Shown: positions 24,541 to 36,056, counted from the first letter of the stretch. The stretch: 45,617 nt of DNA from an uncultured Clostridia bacterium (GCA_947626065.1 CANQQT010000003.1:1-45617); one strand, 5' to 3'. The notes: generated from the sequence alone by a model not told the origin. Translations and numbers: made by a program.

Positions 24541-24708
24541 ACGCAGGGAGTCAAGAGCACGGAGCCGGTTCCCGGTTTTTTCCACGAAAAATCGTTACGC
24601 AGAGGACTAAAGCGCGGAGTGGGCCTTCCCGGTTTTTGCCGCTAAAAATTGTTACGCAGAGGACTAAAGCGCGGAGCGGCCCTTCCCGGCCTTTCTTCCG
24701 CGAAAATC
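24541..24708. repeat. 56-bp tandem repeat, three copies
   Basis: ACGCAG recurs at 24541, 24597 and 24653, exactly 56 bases apart. Each unit runs through GGACTAAAGCGCGGAG and CTTCCCGGTTTTT to CGAAAAATCGTT. Copies 2 and 3 are the most alike. The surrounding gap 24502-24927 holds no gene I can support. Confidence 0.85.
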
Positions 24709-24927
24709 CGAAAACTCAGAAAAAAGCCAAAAGCGTGAGGCGCCCGGAAGGGAACCCCGCGCTTTTGACGTTCCGGAGGAAGAAAATACCTCCCCGCAAA
24801 GGGAAAAAGGGAAGCCCTTCCGGCTTTTTGTGGAGGAAAATTCTTCCTTTTTTTAAAGATGCCCCCTTTTGTATCGTTTTGACGAGCAAAAAATGAGAAA
24901 AAAGAAAAAGATTTTATCATTTAGGGG

Positions 24928-24956
24928 TTGATTTAGTCCTTCGTTTCCTGTATAAT
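24928..24956 (+). promoter_or_regulatory. sigma-A promoter of the NifU-like/GGGtGRT operon
   Basis: TTGATT (24928-24933), 17 bases, TATAAT (24951-24956), about 35 bases before the ATG at 24991. AT-rich DNA precedes it. Confidence 0.82.
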
Positions 24957-24990
24957 AATAGGTAAATCCAAAATTCAAAGGAGAATGAAA

Positions 24991-25698
24991 ATGAGCGATT
25001 GTCCATATGCGGTTACTCACGAAGTTGAGAACATGACCTATGTTGCCAAGGGCCCGAAGCACGGCCCCGCTCCGATTCCGGAAGAGGGCAAATGGGTAAA
25101 GGCGTTCGATGTGAAGGACATCAGCGGTCTGACACACGGAATCGGCTGGTGCGCGCCGGAACAGGGGGCCTGCAAGCTGACCCTGAACGTGAAGAACGGA
25201 ATCATCGAGGAGGCGCTGGTCGAAACGATCGGATGCTCCGGTATGACGCATTCCGCCGCGATGGCCGCCGAGATTCTTCAGGGAAAGACGCTTCTTGAAG
25301 CGCTGAATACCGACCTTGTCTGCGACGCCATCAACGTGGCGATGAGAGAGCTTTTCCTTCAGATTGTCTACGGGCGCTCTCAGACCGCCTTTTCCGAAAA
25401 CGGACTTCCCATCGGGTCGGGACTCGACGACCTCGGCAAGGGACTCCGTTCGCAGGTCGGAACGATGTACGCCACCAAGGAAAAGGGCGTCCGGTATCTG
25501 GAAATGGCGGAGGGCTACGTCCTTGAGCTGGCTCTCGACGGAAACGACGAGGTCATCGGCTACAAGTTTATCCACCTCGGCAAGATGCTTGACGCCGTCA
25601 AGGCCGGGAAGTCCTATCAGGAGGCCTTTGAGAGCAATATCAAGACCTATGGCCGCTATGACGAGGGTGTCAAGTATATTGACCCCAGAAAGCAGTAA
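24991..25698 (+). CDS. NifU-like iron-sulfur scaffold-type protein
   Basis: A 235-residue protein whose N-terminal half resembles the NifU/IscU scaffold fold. Cysteines sit at C54/C61 (GWCAPEQGACKLTL), C82 (ETIGCSGMTHSAAMAAEI) and C111 (LVCDAINVAMREL), close to the three-Cys pattern of cluster scaffolds. The C-terminal half (LEMAEGYVLELALDGNDEVIG) is specific to this family, which is nearly always next to a GGGtGRT protein, as here (15-base gap). Whether it assembles clusters generally or for one enzyme is unknown. Start: ATG at 24991 rather than 24985, because AAAGGAG lies 7 bases from the former and 1 base from the latter. The promoter is strong, so abundant expression is likely. Confidence 0.85.
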   Translation: MSDCPYAVTHEVENMTYVAKGPKHGPAPIPEEGKWVKAFDVKDISGLTHGIGWCAPEQGACKLTLNVKNGIIEEALVETIGCSGMTHSAAMAAEILQGKTLLEALNTDLVCDAINVAMRELFLQIVYGRSQTAFSENGLPIGSGLDDLGKGLRSQVGTMYATKEKGVRYLEMAEGYVLELALDGNDEVIGYKFIHLGKMLDAVKAGKSYQEAFESNIKTYGRYDEGVKYIDPRKQ

Positions 25699-25713
25699 GA
25701 GGGAGGGTACACC

Positions 25714-26721
25714 ATGTCGAACGATGTGAATTTTGAAGGCAAAGAAAGAAGAATGGCGGGTATTGAGGCCTGCATGAAGGAATACGGCATCAAGGATCTT
25801 GAGGACGCCCGCGCCATCTGCCTCGCCAAGGGAATCGACGTTGACGCCATCGTCAAGGGCGTGCAGCCGATTGCCTTTGAAAACGCAAGCTGGGCCTATA
25901 CGCTCGGCTGTGCGGTCGCGATCAAAAAGGGAATCGTCAACGCCGCCGAGGCCGCCGAGGCCATCGGTATCGGCCTTCAGGCCTTCTGTATTCCCGGATC
26001 GGTCGCCCAGAACCGCAAGGTCGGCCTCGGACACGGAAATCTGGCCGCCATGCTGCTCCGTGAGAATACCAAATGCTTCTGCTTCCTCGCCGGACACGAG
26101 TCCTTTGCCGCCGCCGAAGGCGCGATCGGCATCGCCCGTACCGCCAACAAGGTGCGGAAGGAGCCGCTCCGCGTCATCCTGAACGGACTCGGCAAGGACG
26201 CCGCCTATATCATTTCGAGAGTCAACGGCTTCACCTACGTGCAGACGGAATTCGACTTCTATACCGACACCGTCAGCGTCGTGAAGGAAATCCCCTTCTC
26301 CAAGGGAGAAAAGTCGAAGGTTCGCGTCTACGGAGCGAACGACGTTCTGGAAGGCGTTGCCATTATGAAGCTGGAAAACGTCGACGTGTCCATCACCGGA
26401 AACTCGACGAATCCGACCCGCTTCCAGCATCCCGTCGCGGGAACCTATAAGAAGTGGGCCATCGAAAACGGGAAGAAGTACTTCTCCGTCGCCTCCGGAG
26501 GCGGAACGGGCCGGACCCTGCACCCCGACAACATGGCGGCGGGCCCCGCTTCCTACGGTCTTACCGATACGATGGGAAGAATGCACGGCGACGCGCAGTT
26601 TGCCGGCTCCTCCTCCGTCCCCGCGCACGTGGAGATGATGGGCCTGATCGGTATGGGCAACAACCCGATGGTCGGCGCCACCGTCGCCTGCGCCGTCGCG
26701 GTGGAAGAGGCAATGAAATAA
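25714..26721 (+). CDS. GGGtGRT protein
   Basis: A 335-residue protein of the family named after its motif, present here as GGGTGRT at residues 262-268 within FSVASGGGTGRTLHPDNMA. Other conserved blocks are GHGNLAAMLLRE, CFCFLAGHESFAAAEGAIG, ITGNSTNPTRFQHPVAGTY and GLIGMGNNPMVGATVACAVA. No signal peptide or membrane helix is seen. The Gly-rich motif could bind a nucleotide or phosphate, but no activity is established. It forms a two-gene operon with the NifU-like gene, ending in a strong terminator. Found mainly in anaerobes, so an oxygen-sensitive Fe-S role is plausible (inference). Confidence 0.9.
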   Translation: MSNDVNFEGKERRMAGIEACMKEYGIKDLEDARAICLAKGIDVDAIVKGVQPIAFENASWAYTLGCAVAIKKGIVNAAEAAEAIGIGLQAFCIPGSVAQNRKVGLGHGNLAAMLLRENTKCFCFLAGHESFAAAEGAIGIARTANKVRKEPLRVILNGLGKDAAYIISRVNGFTYVQTEFDFYTDTVSVVKEIPFSKGEKSKVRVYGANDVLEGVAIMKLENVDVSITGNSTNPTRFQHPVAGTYKKWAIENGKKYFSVASGGGTGRTLHPDNMAAGPASYGLTDTMGRMHGDAQFAGSSSVPAHVEMMGLIGMGNNPMVGATVACAVAVEEAMK

Positions 26722-26733
26722 TCTTCTGACGGA

Positions 26734-26777
26734 AACGGCAAGGCTGGTTGTTATAAACAAGGGCCTTGCCGTTTTTT
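26734..26777 (+). terminator. terminator of the GGGtGRT operon
   Basis: AACGGCAAGGC (26734-26744) pairs perfectly with GCCTTGCCGTT (26763-26773) over 11 bp, followed by a T run to 26777. Confidence 0.93.
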
Positions 26778-26854
26778 CCGTGTGGGGGATGGGAATCGGC
26801 AGAAAGGGTTTTGGCGTTTGCAAAGCCCTTTTTCAGAAGAAAGGACGCAGGACG

Positions 26855-29389
26855 ATGAAGACAGAGCCATACGGCACTCCGGATCGCATTGAGGTTCGTG
26901 GCGGCAGAGTTCACAATCTGAAAAATATTGACGTGGATATTCCCCTCCACAAAATCGTGGGGATCGCGGGGGTGTCCGGCTCGGGGAAGTCCTCCCTTGC
27001 GTTGGGAATTCTCTACGCGGAGGGTTCCCGCCGGTATCTGGAGTCCCTTTCGACCTACACAAGGCGCCGGATGACGCAGGCCGAGCGGGCGCAGGTCGAA
27101 GAGGTTCTCTACGTTCCCGCCGCGCTCGCTCTGAGGCAGAGGCCGGGGATTCCCGGTATCCGGATCACCTTCGGCACCGGCACCGAGCTTTTGAACAGTC
27201 TTCGCCTGATGTTTTCCCGTCTCGCCTCCCACCGCTGTCCGAACGGTCACACCCTTCCGCCTTCTTTGAACGTGGCGGCGGGGTTGGAGCTGACCTGCCC
27301 CGTCTGCGGGGAATCCTTCTTCGCACCGTCTGCGGAGGAGCTCGCCTTCAACAGTCAGGGCGCCTGCCGCAGATGCGACGGAACCGGCACGGTGTATACC
27401 GTCGACGAATCGACGCTTGTCCCCGACGAATCGCTGACCATCGACGGGGGCGCCGTCGCCCCGTGGCAGACGCTGATGTGGTCGCTGATGAAGGATATCG
27501 CCCGGGAAATGGGCGTTCGGACCGACGTTCCCTTCCGCGACCTCACCGCAAAGGAGCGGGATATTGTCTTTCACGGCCCGGCGGTAAAAAAGCGCATCAT
27601 CTATCAGAATAAGACCAGCGGCGCGGCGGGGGATATGGATTTCACCTATTTCAACGCCACCTATACAGTCGAAAACGCCCTTTCCAAGGTGAAGGACGAG
27701 AGCGGAATGAAGCGGGTGGAAAAATTTCTGAGGCAGGACGTCTGCCCGGAATGCCACGGAACCCGACTGAGCGAGAAGGCCCGGGTGCCGAAGCTGCGGG
27801 GAATTTCCCTTGCCGAGGCCTGCACCTATCCTCTTTCCGATCTGATTCGTTGGGTGAAGGGCGTCCCCAACTCTCTCCCAGAGGAGATGCGACCGATGGC
27901 GGAGAGAATCTGCGAGTCCTTTACCGACGCGGCGGCGCGGCTCGTCGATCTGGGCCTTTCCTATCTTTCCCTCGACAGGGCCGCCTCCACGCTTTCGACG
28001 GGGGAGCGGCAGAGAATGCAGCTGGCAAGAGCCGTGCGGAACCGCACCACAGGCGTGCTGTATATCCTCGACGAGCCCTCCATAGGGCTTCACCCCTCCA
28101 ATACCGAGGGGTTGATCGGCGTGATGAAGGATCTGATGGCCGACGGCAATACCGTGGTTCTGGTCGACCACGACGTCAAGGTTCTTTCGGAGGCCGATTG
28201 GTTCATCGAGCTCGGCCCGGGCGCCGGAGCCTCCGGCGGAAGGATTCTTGCGCAGGGAACCCGGCGGGAAATCGAGGAGAATCCCGACTCCCGTATCGGG
28301 GGATTTTTGAGCGGAAAAACGAAAATCCGCGTCGGGGAGCCACTGCCGAAGGAGGAGATCTTCACCCTGGGAAAAGTGCGTCTTTCCACCGACCGTCTCC
28401 ATACGGTAAAGCCGCTTACCGTCGCCTTCCCGAAGGGGCGGATGACCGCCGTCACCGGCGTTTCCGGCTCGGGGAAAACGACGCTGATCCTCGAAAGCCT
28501 GATCCCGGCGCTGGAGGCTTCCCTCTCGGGGAAGAAGCTCCCGCCGCATATTCGCGAAATTTCCGCCGAGGGGATTTCCCGGGTGAAGCTGATCGACGCC
28601 GCGCCCATCGGCGTCAACGTCCGGTCGACGGTGGCGACTTACGCGGACGTACACGACGAGCTTCGGAAGGTTTTCGCCAAGACCCCCGCCGCGAAGGCGG
28701 GAGGCTATAAGGCCGGGGACTTTTCCTACAACACCGGTCGCCTCCGCTGTCCGACCTGCGACGGAACCGGCGTTATCGGGCTGGACGTTCAGTTTTTGCC
28801 CGACGTGGAAATCCCCTGCCCCGATTGCGGCGGATCGCGCTATGCAAAGGAGGCCGGGAAAATCAAAAGGCTTCCGGGGCAAGGCGGGAAAGAGGCGTCT
28901 CTACCCGAGCTTATGGCTATGAGCATCCACGACGCGCAGGAGGCCTGTTCGGATTTGCCTCTTGTGGCAAGGCGCTTGAAGGTTCTTCAAGACCTCGGCC
29001 TCGGCTATCTGACGCTGGGAGAGGAGACGCCGGGCCTGTCCGGCGGGGAGGCGCAGAGGCTGAAGCTCGCGGGAGAGATGGGAAAAGGGCAGGCTGATAC
29101 GGTGTTCGTCTTCGACGAGCCGACGATAGGCCTTCATCCCCTTGACGTCGAATCGCTTCTCCACGTTTTCCGCGGCCTCACCGAAAGCGGCGCGACGGTG
29201 ATTGTCATCGAGCATGACCTTGACGTCATCGGCAACGCCGACTATGTGATCGACATGGGGCCGGGCGGCGGCGAGGAGGGCGGCGAGATTGTGGCCGTTG
29301 GAACGCCGGAGGAGATCTGCGCAAACGAAAAGAGCCTGACCGGGCGTTATCTGAAAGAGTATCAAAGAGAAGAATTTTGCAATCCATGA
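26855..29389 (+). CDS. UvrA2-like ABC ATPase (excinuclease subunit A paralogue)
   Basis: An 844-residue tandem ABC protein of the UvrA family. ABC I: Walker A GVSGSGKSS (39-47), signature LSTGERQRMQLARA, Walker B LYILDEPSIGLH. ABC II: GVSGSGKTT, LSGGEAQRLKLA, VFVFDEPTIGLH. Zinc modules CPVCGESFF/CRRCDGTG and CPTCDGTG/CPDCGGSR are present. It is about 100 residues shorter than housekeeping UvrA: the segment after RRRMTQAERAQVEEV goes quickly to GTGTELLNSLRLMFSRLA, so the UvrB-binding domain seems absent. That is typical of UvrA2-class proteins linked to DNA-damage or drug tolerance rather than full excision repair. Start: ATG at 26855 with AAAGGA and AGGA upstream. Monocistronic between a terminator and the macro-domain gene. 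Confidence 0.9.
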   Translation: MKTEPYGTPDRIEVRGGRVHNLKNIDVDIPLHKIVGIAGVSGSGKSSLALGILYAEGSRRYLESLSTYTRRRMTQAERAQVEEVLYVPAALALRQRPGIPGIRITFGTGTELLNSLRLMFSRLASHRCPNGHTLPPSLNVAAGLELTCPVCGESFFAPSAEELAFNSQGACRRCDGTGTVYTVDESTLVPDESLTIDGGAVAPWQTLMWSLMKDIAREMGVRTDVPFRDLTAKERDIVFHGPAVKKRIIYQNKTSGAAGDMDFTYFNATYTVENALSKVKDESGMKRVEKFLRQDVCPECHGTRLSEKARVPKLRGISLAEACTYPLSDLIRWVKGVPNSLPEEMRPMAERICESFTDAAARLVDLGLSYLSLDRAASTLSTGERQRMQLARAVRNRTTGVLYILDEPSIGLHPSNTEGLIGVMKDLMADGNTVVLVDHDVKVLSEADWFIELGPGAGASGGRILAQGTRREIEENPDSRIGGFLSGKTKIRVGEPLPKEEIFTLGKVRLSTDRLHTVKPLTVAFPKGRMTAVTGVSGSGKTTLILESLIPALEASLSGKKLPPHIREISAEGISRVKLIDAAPIGVNVRSTVATYADVHDELRKVFAKTPAAKAGGYKAGDFSYNTGRLRCPTCDGTGVIGLDVQFLPDVEIPCPDCGGSRYAKEAGKIKRLPGQGGKEASLPELMAMSIHDAQEACSDLPLVARRLKVLQDLGLGYLTLGEETPGLSGGEAQRLKLAGEMGKGQADTVFVFDEPTIGLHPLDVESLLHVFRGLTESGATVIVIEHDLDVIGNADYVIDMGPGGGEEGGEIVAVGTPEEICANEKSLTGRYLKEYQREEFCNP

Positions 29390-29483
29390 TGAATACATAA
29401 TACATGGCCGGGATCGACTTTTCCGACGCCGCCGGGGCTGTCTGAAAGAGCTTCCCTGAAAAAACAGAAACGGAGGGTGTGGG

Positions 29484-30545
29484 ATGCCACTTCAAATCAT
29501 TCGAGGAGATATTACCAAGCTGGCCTGCGATGCCATTGTCAACGTGGCCAACCCCTCCCTGCTCGGCGGGGGCGGAGTCGACGGCGCCATCCATCGCGCC
29601 GCCGGGAAGGAGCTCCTTTTGGCCTGCGAGAAGCTGGGGGGATGTCGGCCCGGGGAGGCCAAAATCACGGGCGGGTACCGGCTTCCCTGCCAATATGTGA
29701 TTCACACCGTCGGCCCGGTATGGCGGGGAGGGAACAGCGGGGAGCGGGAGACTCTGACGAGCTGTTACCGGGAAGCCCTCCGCCTTGCCGCCGAGAAGGG
29801 TTGCCGGTCGGTTGCCTTTCCGCTGATTTCTTCCGGGAGCTACGGCTATCCGAAGGAGCAGGCGCTCAAGGTGGCGGAGGAGAGCATCACGGAATTTCTG
29901 CGCGACAGCGAAATGCTTGTCTACATCGTCGTGTTCGACAGGGATTCCTTTCGAATAAGCGAAAAGCTCTTCTCCGATATTGCCTCTTTTATCGACGACC
30001 GCTACGTAGAAGAGCATTCCTTCCCCCGCCGGAAGGGCGCGGAGGAGAGGACACAGCGTCAGGCACTCTTTTCAAAAGAGGAGCAAGAGCAGGATGCGGC
30101 GGATTTTGCGGCGGCTCCCGCGAAGGAAAGCATTGCCGCGCGGCCCTATACCGTCGGGAAGAGGCTGGATTTGCCGCCTTCCCTTGAGGAGCTGTTAAAA
30201 AAGGAGGACGAGAGCTTTTCGCAGGCGCTGCTTCGGAAAATTGATGAAAAGGGCATGACCGACAGCGAGTGCTATAAAAAGGCCAACGTCGACCGCAAGC
30301 TCTTCTCCAAGATTCGCAGTGACGTCCACTATCACCCCAGCAAGCCGACGGCCATCGCCTTTGCAGTCGCGTTGGAGCTGAGCCTTGACGAAACGAAGGA
30401 TTTGCTCATGAAGGCTGGCTTCGCGCTTTCCCATAGCAGTAAATTCGATATCATCATCGAGTATTTCATCACCAACGGAAACTATAACGTGTTTGAGATC
30501 AACGAGGCGCTGTTCGCTTTTGATCAGGTGCTGTTGGGCGTTTGA
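29484..30545 (+). CDS. macro-domain protein fused to a C-terminal XRE-like helical domain
   Basis: A 353-residue fusion. Residues 1-170 are a macro domain: [20 protein letters not shown] (residues 19-38) carries the ADP-ribose-binding Asn and Gly-rich loop, and [11 protein letters not shown] is the second phosphate loop, as in MacroD/YmdB-type ADP-ribose or O-acetyl-ADP-ribose hydrolases. Residues 175-235 form a charged low-complexity linker. Residues 243-353 are five or more helices resembling a Cro/C1 (XRE) DNA-binding fold, including [20 protein letters not shown], followed by a conserved tail with YALSHSS-like [17 protein letters not shown]. The ATG at 29484 has GGAGG 8 bases upstream. 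Its neighbour 195 bases on is a TerY-like vWA gene. The combination suggests ADP-ribose-linked signalling or defence (inference). Confidence 0.88.
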   Translation: MPLQIIRGDITKLACDAIVNVANPSLLGGGGVDGAIHRAAGKELLLACEKLGGCRPGEAKITGGYRLPCQYVIHTVGPVWRGGNSGERETLTSCYREALRLAAEKGCRSVAFPLISSGSYGYPKEQALKVAEESITEFLRDSEMLVYIVVFDRDSFRISEKLFSDIASFIDDRYVEEHSFPRRKGAEERTQRQALFSKEEQEQDAADFAAAPAKESIAARPYTVGKRLDLPPSLEELLKKEDESFSQALLRKIDEKGMTDSECYKKANVDRKLFSKIRSDVHYHPSKPTAIAFAVALELSLDETKDLLMKAGFALSHSSKFDIIIEYFITNGNYNVFEINEALFAFDQVLLGV

Positions 30546-30600
30546 TTTGTCGCTTTTTAAGCGACCAAACCCTCCGAAAAAGGGAATAAAATAGAACCGT

Positions 30601-30712
30601 GAGGCCGGGACGGGCGGGAACGCTTGCAAGCGCTACGCCGCGCAAATATGCGCAAGTGCGTGCACAAGTGCTTGCACACGGGAAAGCGCAAGCGCCGCGC
30701 CGCCGGTGGAAA
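30601..30712. repeat. cluster of short palindromes and GCAAG repeats
   Basis: The gap between the macro and vWA genes holds the 12-base perfect palindrome CGCTTGCAAGCG (30621-30632), then overlapping CGCAAATATGCG, CGCAAGTGCGTGCAC and AAGTGCTTGCACA elements. A 7-bp hairpin GTCGCTT/AAGCGAC (30549-30565) follows the macro gene stop directly, without a U-run. Confidence 0.65.
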
Positions 30713-30740
30713 TTTTATTCTTTTATCGGAGGGTTTTCAA

Positions 30741-31397
30741 ATGAAAAACGAAGCGAAAAACAACACGACGGAGCTGGTCTTCATCCTGGATCGCAGCGGC
30801 TCGATGGCGGGCCTTGAGAGCGACACGATCGGGGGCTTCAACGCGCTGATTGAGAAACAGCGCCGGGAGGATGGTGAGTGCTACGTCTCCACGGTTCTTT
30901 TCTCCGACGAGAGCGAGGTTCTTCACGACCGCATTCCTCTTTCCGAGGTGCCGAAGATGACCGACCGGGATTACACGGTCGGCGGCTGTACCGCGCTGAT
31001 CGACGCCATCGGCGGGGCGATTCACCATATCGCGAACATCCACAAATACGCCCGCCCGGAGGATATCCCGGCCCGCACCATGTTCGTCATCACGACCGAC
31101 GGCATGGAGAACGCCAGTCACCGCTATTCAAGCGGTGAAGTGAAAAGAAGAATCGAGCAGGAGAAGGAAAAGCACGGCTGGGAGTTTCTCTTTATCGGCG
31201 CCAACATCGACGCGGTCGAGACGGCGAAGAGCATCGGCATCAGCCGCGATCGGGCGGTGGGCTACCGCGCCGACGCAAAGGGCACGCAGGTGCTCTACGA
31301 GGCGGTTTCCGAAACGGTGGGAAGGTTCCGGGGCGACAAGCCGGTGGAGGCCAGCTGGGGAAAGAAAATCGAAGAGGACAACAAAAGCCGCAAATAA
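30741..31397 (+). CDS. vWA domain protein (TerY-like)
   Basis: A 218-residue von Willebrand factor A domain with little else. The metal-ion-dependent adhesion site is complete: DRSGS (D17, S19, S21), T84 in GGCTALIDAIGG, and D120 in VITTDGMEN. WEFLFIGANIDAVETAKSIGI is conserved in the cytoplasmic TerY-like group. No signal peptide, membrane helix or LPXTG is present, so it is intracellular, unlike adhesins. Start: ATG at 30741 with GGAGG 8 bases upstream; the longer frame runs through palindromic DNA. It probably shares a transcript or function with the macro/XRE gene before it. Ends at a strong bidirectional terminator. Confidence 0.9.
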   Translation: MKNEAKNNTTELVFILDRSGSMAGLESDTIGGFNALIEKQRREDGECYVSTVLFSDESEVLHDRIPLSEVPKMTDRDYTVGGCTALIDAIGGAIHHIANIHKYARPEDIPARTMFVITTDGMENASHRYSSGEVKRRIEQEKEKHGWEFLFIGANIDAVETAKSIGISRDRAVGYRADAKGTQVLYEAVSETVGRFRGDKPVEASWGKKIEEDNKSRK

Positions 31398-31409
31398 ATA
31401 AGGCAGAAG

Positions 31410-31455
31410 AAAATCCTCCGCGAGGCTTCAAAAGAAGCTTTGCGGAGGATTTTTC
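31410..31455. terminator. bidirectional terminator, 20-bp stem
   Basis: AAAATCCTCCGC...AGGCTTC (31410-31429) pairs with GAAGCTT...GCGGAGGATTTT (31434-31453) around an AAAA loop, with two G-U pairs. T-rich on both exits, it serves the vWA gene (+) and the convergent membrane-protein gene (-). Confidence 0.93.
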
Positions 31456-31472
31456 CTGTATCGCGGCCGCGC

Positions 31473-32213
31473 TTACGATCTTTTCGTCTTGATTCTCTGC
31501 TCCAGCGTCTGGCGCATCTCCTTCAAATGATCCGAAAGAGGCCGGTCGGAGCGGAAGGGCGCAAAGAAGGGATATTTCTGCTTCTTTTCCTCGTAGGCCT
31601 TCCGGATTTGCAGCTTCAGATGCTCGTACCGGACGACAACGTGATTTTCGGCGGCGAACTTTTTCAGCTTTCCGGCAATTTCGAGGGAATGGGACAGGTC
31701 GATGAGAAAGACGCCGAAGAAGAGGCCGATGACAAAGGAAAAGGCCAAGTTTTCCGAAAACCAGCGCAGGGTGTCAAGAATCTTCGGATGGACGAGGAAG
31801 TAATAGGCGGCGCCGAGCGAGGCCCAGATCAGGGAGAATTTCGGGCAGATCAGCCCGTTTATGTTCCCCCATTCCCGGCTGTAATCCCACAGGCGGAGAT
31901 GGGCGACCTTCAAAAGGAAAATTCCGGCGATATATTCAAGCACCGTCATGGTGATCGCCATGATGACAAAGAGCATAACCTTCGGGTAGCGGAGGACTTC
32001 CATAAAGGGAAGCGATTCCAGCGAGGCGATCAGATAGAGAAAGCAAAGGCCGAAGCCGTAGAGGGGAAGATACGGGCCGGTGCAGAAGCCGGGGTTGATC
32101 CATTTCCGTTCGGGATTGGCGGAGGAGAGAAAGCGGCGGAACAAGAGCTCGATCCCCCATCCGGAAACCGCGCCGATAAAGAAGAGAAACGATAAAATGA
32201 GAAACAGATTCAT
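31473..32213 (-). CDS. putative ABC transporter permease of the CmpB type (PF06541)
   Basis: A 246-residue polytopic membrane protein with about five or six helices (LILSFLFFIGAVSGWGIELLF, GPYLPLYGFGLCFLYLIASL, VMLFVIMAITMTVLEYIAGIFLL and others). The pattern SGWGIELLFRR, then WINPGFCTGPYLPLYGFG, then LEYIAGIFLLKVAHLRLWDYS identifies the family annotated as putative ABC-transporter type IV/CmpB. No ATPase partner is nearby and the transport assignment is weak. The C-terminal ~60 residues are charged and cytoplasmic. ATG at 32213 with GGAGGA upstream; its own promoter lies at 32287-32315. Confidence 0.88.
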   Translation of the reverse strand: MNLFLILSFLFFIGAVSGWGIELLFRRFLSSANPERKWINPGFCTGPYLPLYGFGLCFLYLIASLESLPFMEVLRYPKVMLFVIMAITMTVLEYIAGIFLLKVAHLRLWDYSREWGNINGLICPKFSLIWASLGAAYYFLVHPKILDTLRWFSENLAFSFVIGLFFGVFLIDLSHSLEIAGKLKKFAAENHVVVRYEHLKLQIRKAYEEKKQKYPFFAPFRSDRPLSDHLKEMRQTLEQRIKTKRS

Positions 32214-32286
32214 GGTCTTCCTCCGTCAATTTTATAAGAATAAGAGGCCCTTTCCCGGCGGGACGGCAGAAGCTCTCTTTTCCCCT

Positions 32287-32315
32287 ATTTTATCACGTTT
32301 TCGCGGCTTTGTAAA
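32287..32315 (-). promoter_or_regulatory. sigma-A promoter of the CmpB-type gene
   Basis: Minus strand TTTACA (32315..32310), 17 bases, TAAAAT (32292..32287), about 70 bases before the ATG. Confidence 0.7.
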
Positions 32316-32328
32316 TACAATTTTAAGG

Positions 32329-32366
32329 AAAATCCGCAGAACCGGTTGCCCGGCCCTGCGGATTTT
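32329..32366 (-). terminator. terminator of lacZ
   Basis: AAAATCCGCAG (32329-32339) and CTGCGGATTTT (32356-32366) form an 11-bp stem, with an inner GG/CC pairing, 45 bases past the lacZ stop. Minus-strand exit is ATTTTCCTTAAAATT. Confidence 0.82.
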
Positions 32367-32411
32367 GCACGATGAGGGGATTATCCTCTTTTTGTCGGCG
32401 GGAAGCCTTTC

Positions 32412-35471
<3,060 letters not shown>

Positions 35472-35544
35472 TTACGGGAGCCGGGCAAACGGGCAAAACA
35501 AAAGGCAAAGCGCCGAAGGGAAGCGCCTTCTGAGGACAGCCATC

Positions 35545-35586
35545 AGCAAAAAGATTTTTTGCGAAAAGATTTTTTGCGAAAAAGCC
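35545..35586. repeat. 15-bp repeat in the lacZ leader
   Basis: GATTTTTTGCGAAAA is repeated in tandem (copies begin at 35553 and 35568), with a GCAAAAA flank. It lies between the lacZ promoter and its start codon, inside the transcribed leader. Confidence 0.7.
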
Positions 35587-35629
35587 TTCCGCCGAAAAGC
35601 GTTCTGTCGCCCGGCATGATATTTTATAA

Positions 35630-35658
35630 AGGATATCACAGAATTTGCGGAAAGTCAA
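35630..35658 (-). promoter_or_regulatory. sigma-A promoter of lacZ
   Basis: Minus strand TTGACT (35658..35653), 17 bases, TATCCT (35635..35630). It gives a leader of about 165 bases. No clear operator is seen. Confidence 0.65.
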
Positions 35659-35988
35659 GCCGGGAAGAAAAAGACCGAATAAAAGGACAAAAAAGAACAC
35701 ACAATAACACAAGAAACGCGCGGAAAACCGGCCTCGAAAAATCCCCGCAAAGCCCGTCGCCACGGGGAAAATCCGCGCGGACGTATTTTTTCACGGAATT
35801 TCGTACCGACGCCGAAAATCCGCTCAAGAAAACAGCCCCGCGCGGCACGGAGGAGGGTTTTTTCGATCGCGCCGCCGGGGCGTCCGGCGATGCCGACTTT
35901 CGCAGGTGCGAGAGGCCGCGGAATGGCCGCGGCGCTGACTCTTGTAAAAAGGGAAGACCGCCGGAGGGGTCGGGGTGTCGGTTTTTAC

Positions 35989-36056
35989 AGACAGCAAGGC
36001 GCAGACAGGTCGGAAGATTTATAGACGGCAGGGCGCGGACGGGTCGGAATCGCCGA
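35989..36056. repeat. two copies of a 34-bp direct repeat
   Basis: AGACAGCAAGGCGCAGACAG and AGACGGCAGGGCGCGGACGG, each followed by GTCGGAA, start 34 bases apart (35989 and 36023). The gap 35659-36130 around them shows no supported gene. Confidence 0.7.

Noticed and set aside
24853-28882. Two long minus-strand frames opposite the NifU-like, GGGtGRT and UvrA2-like genes
   Set aside because: Both are antisense to strongly supported genes with promoters and terminators on the plus strand.
29370-29400. Promoter for the macro-domain gene (TTGCAA with TAATAC)
   Set aside because: Spacing is only 15 bases and the -10 is poor; transcription from the uvrA2-like gene is equally possible.
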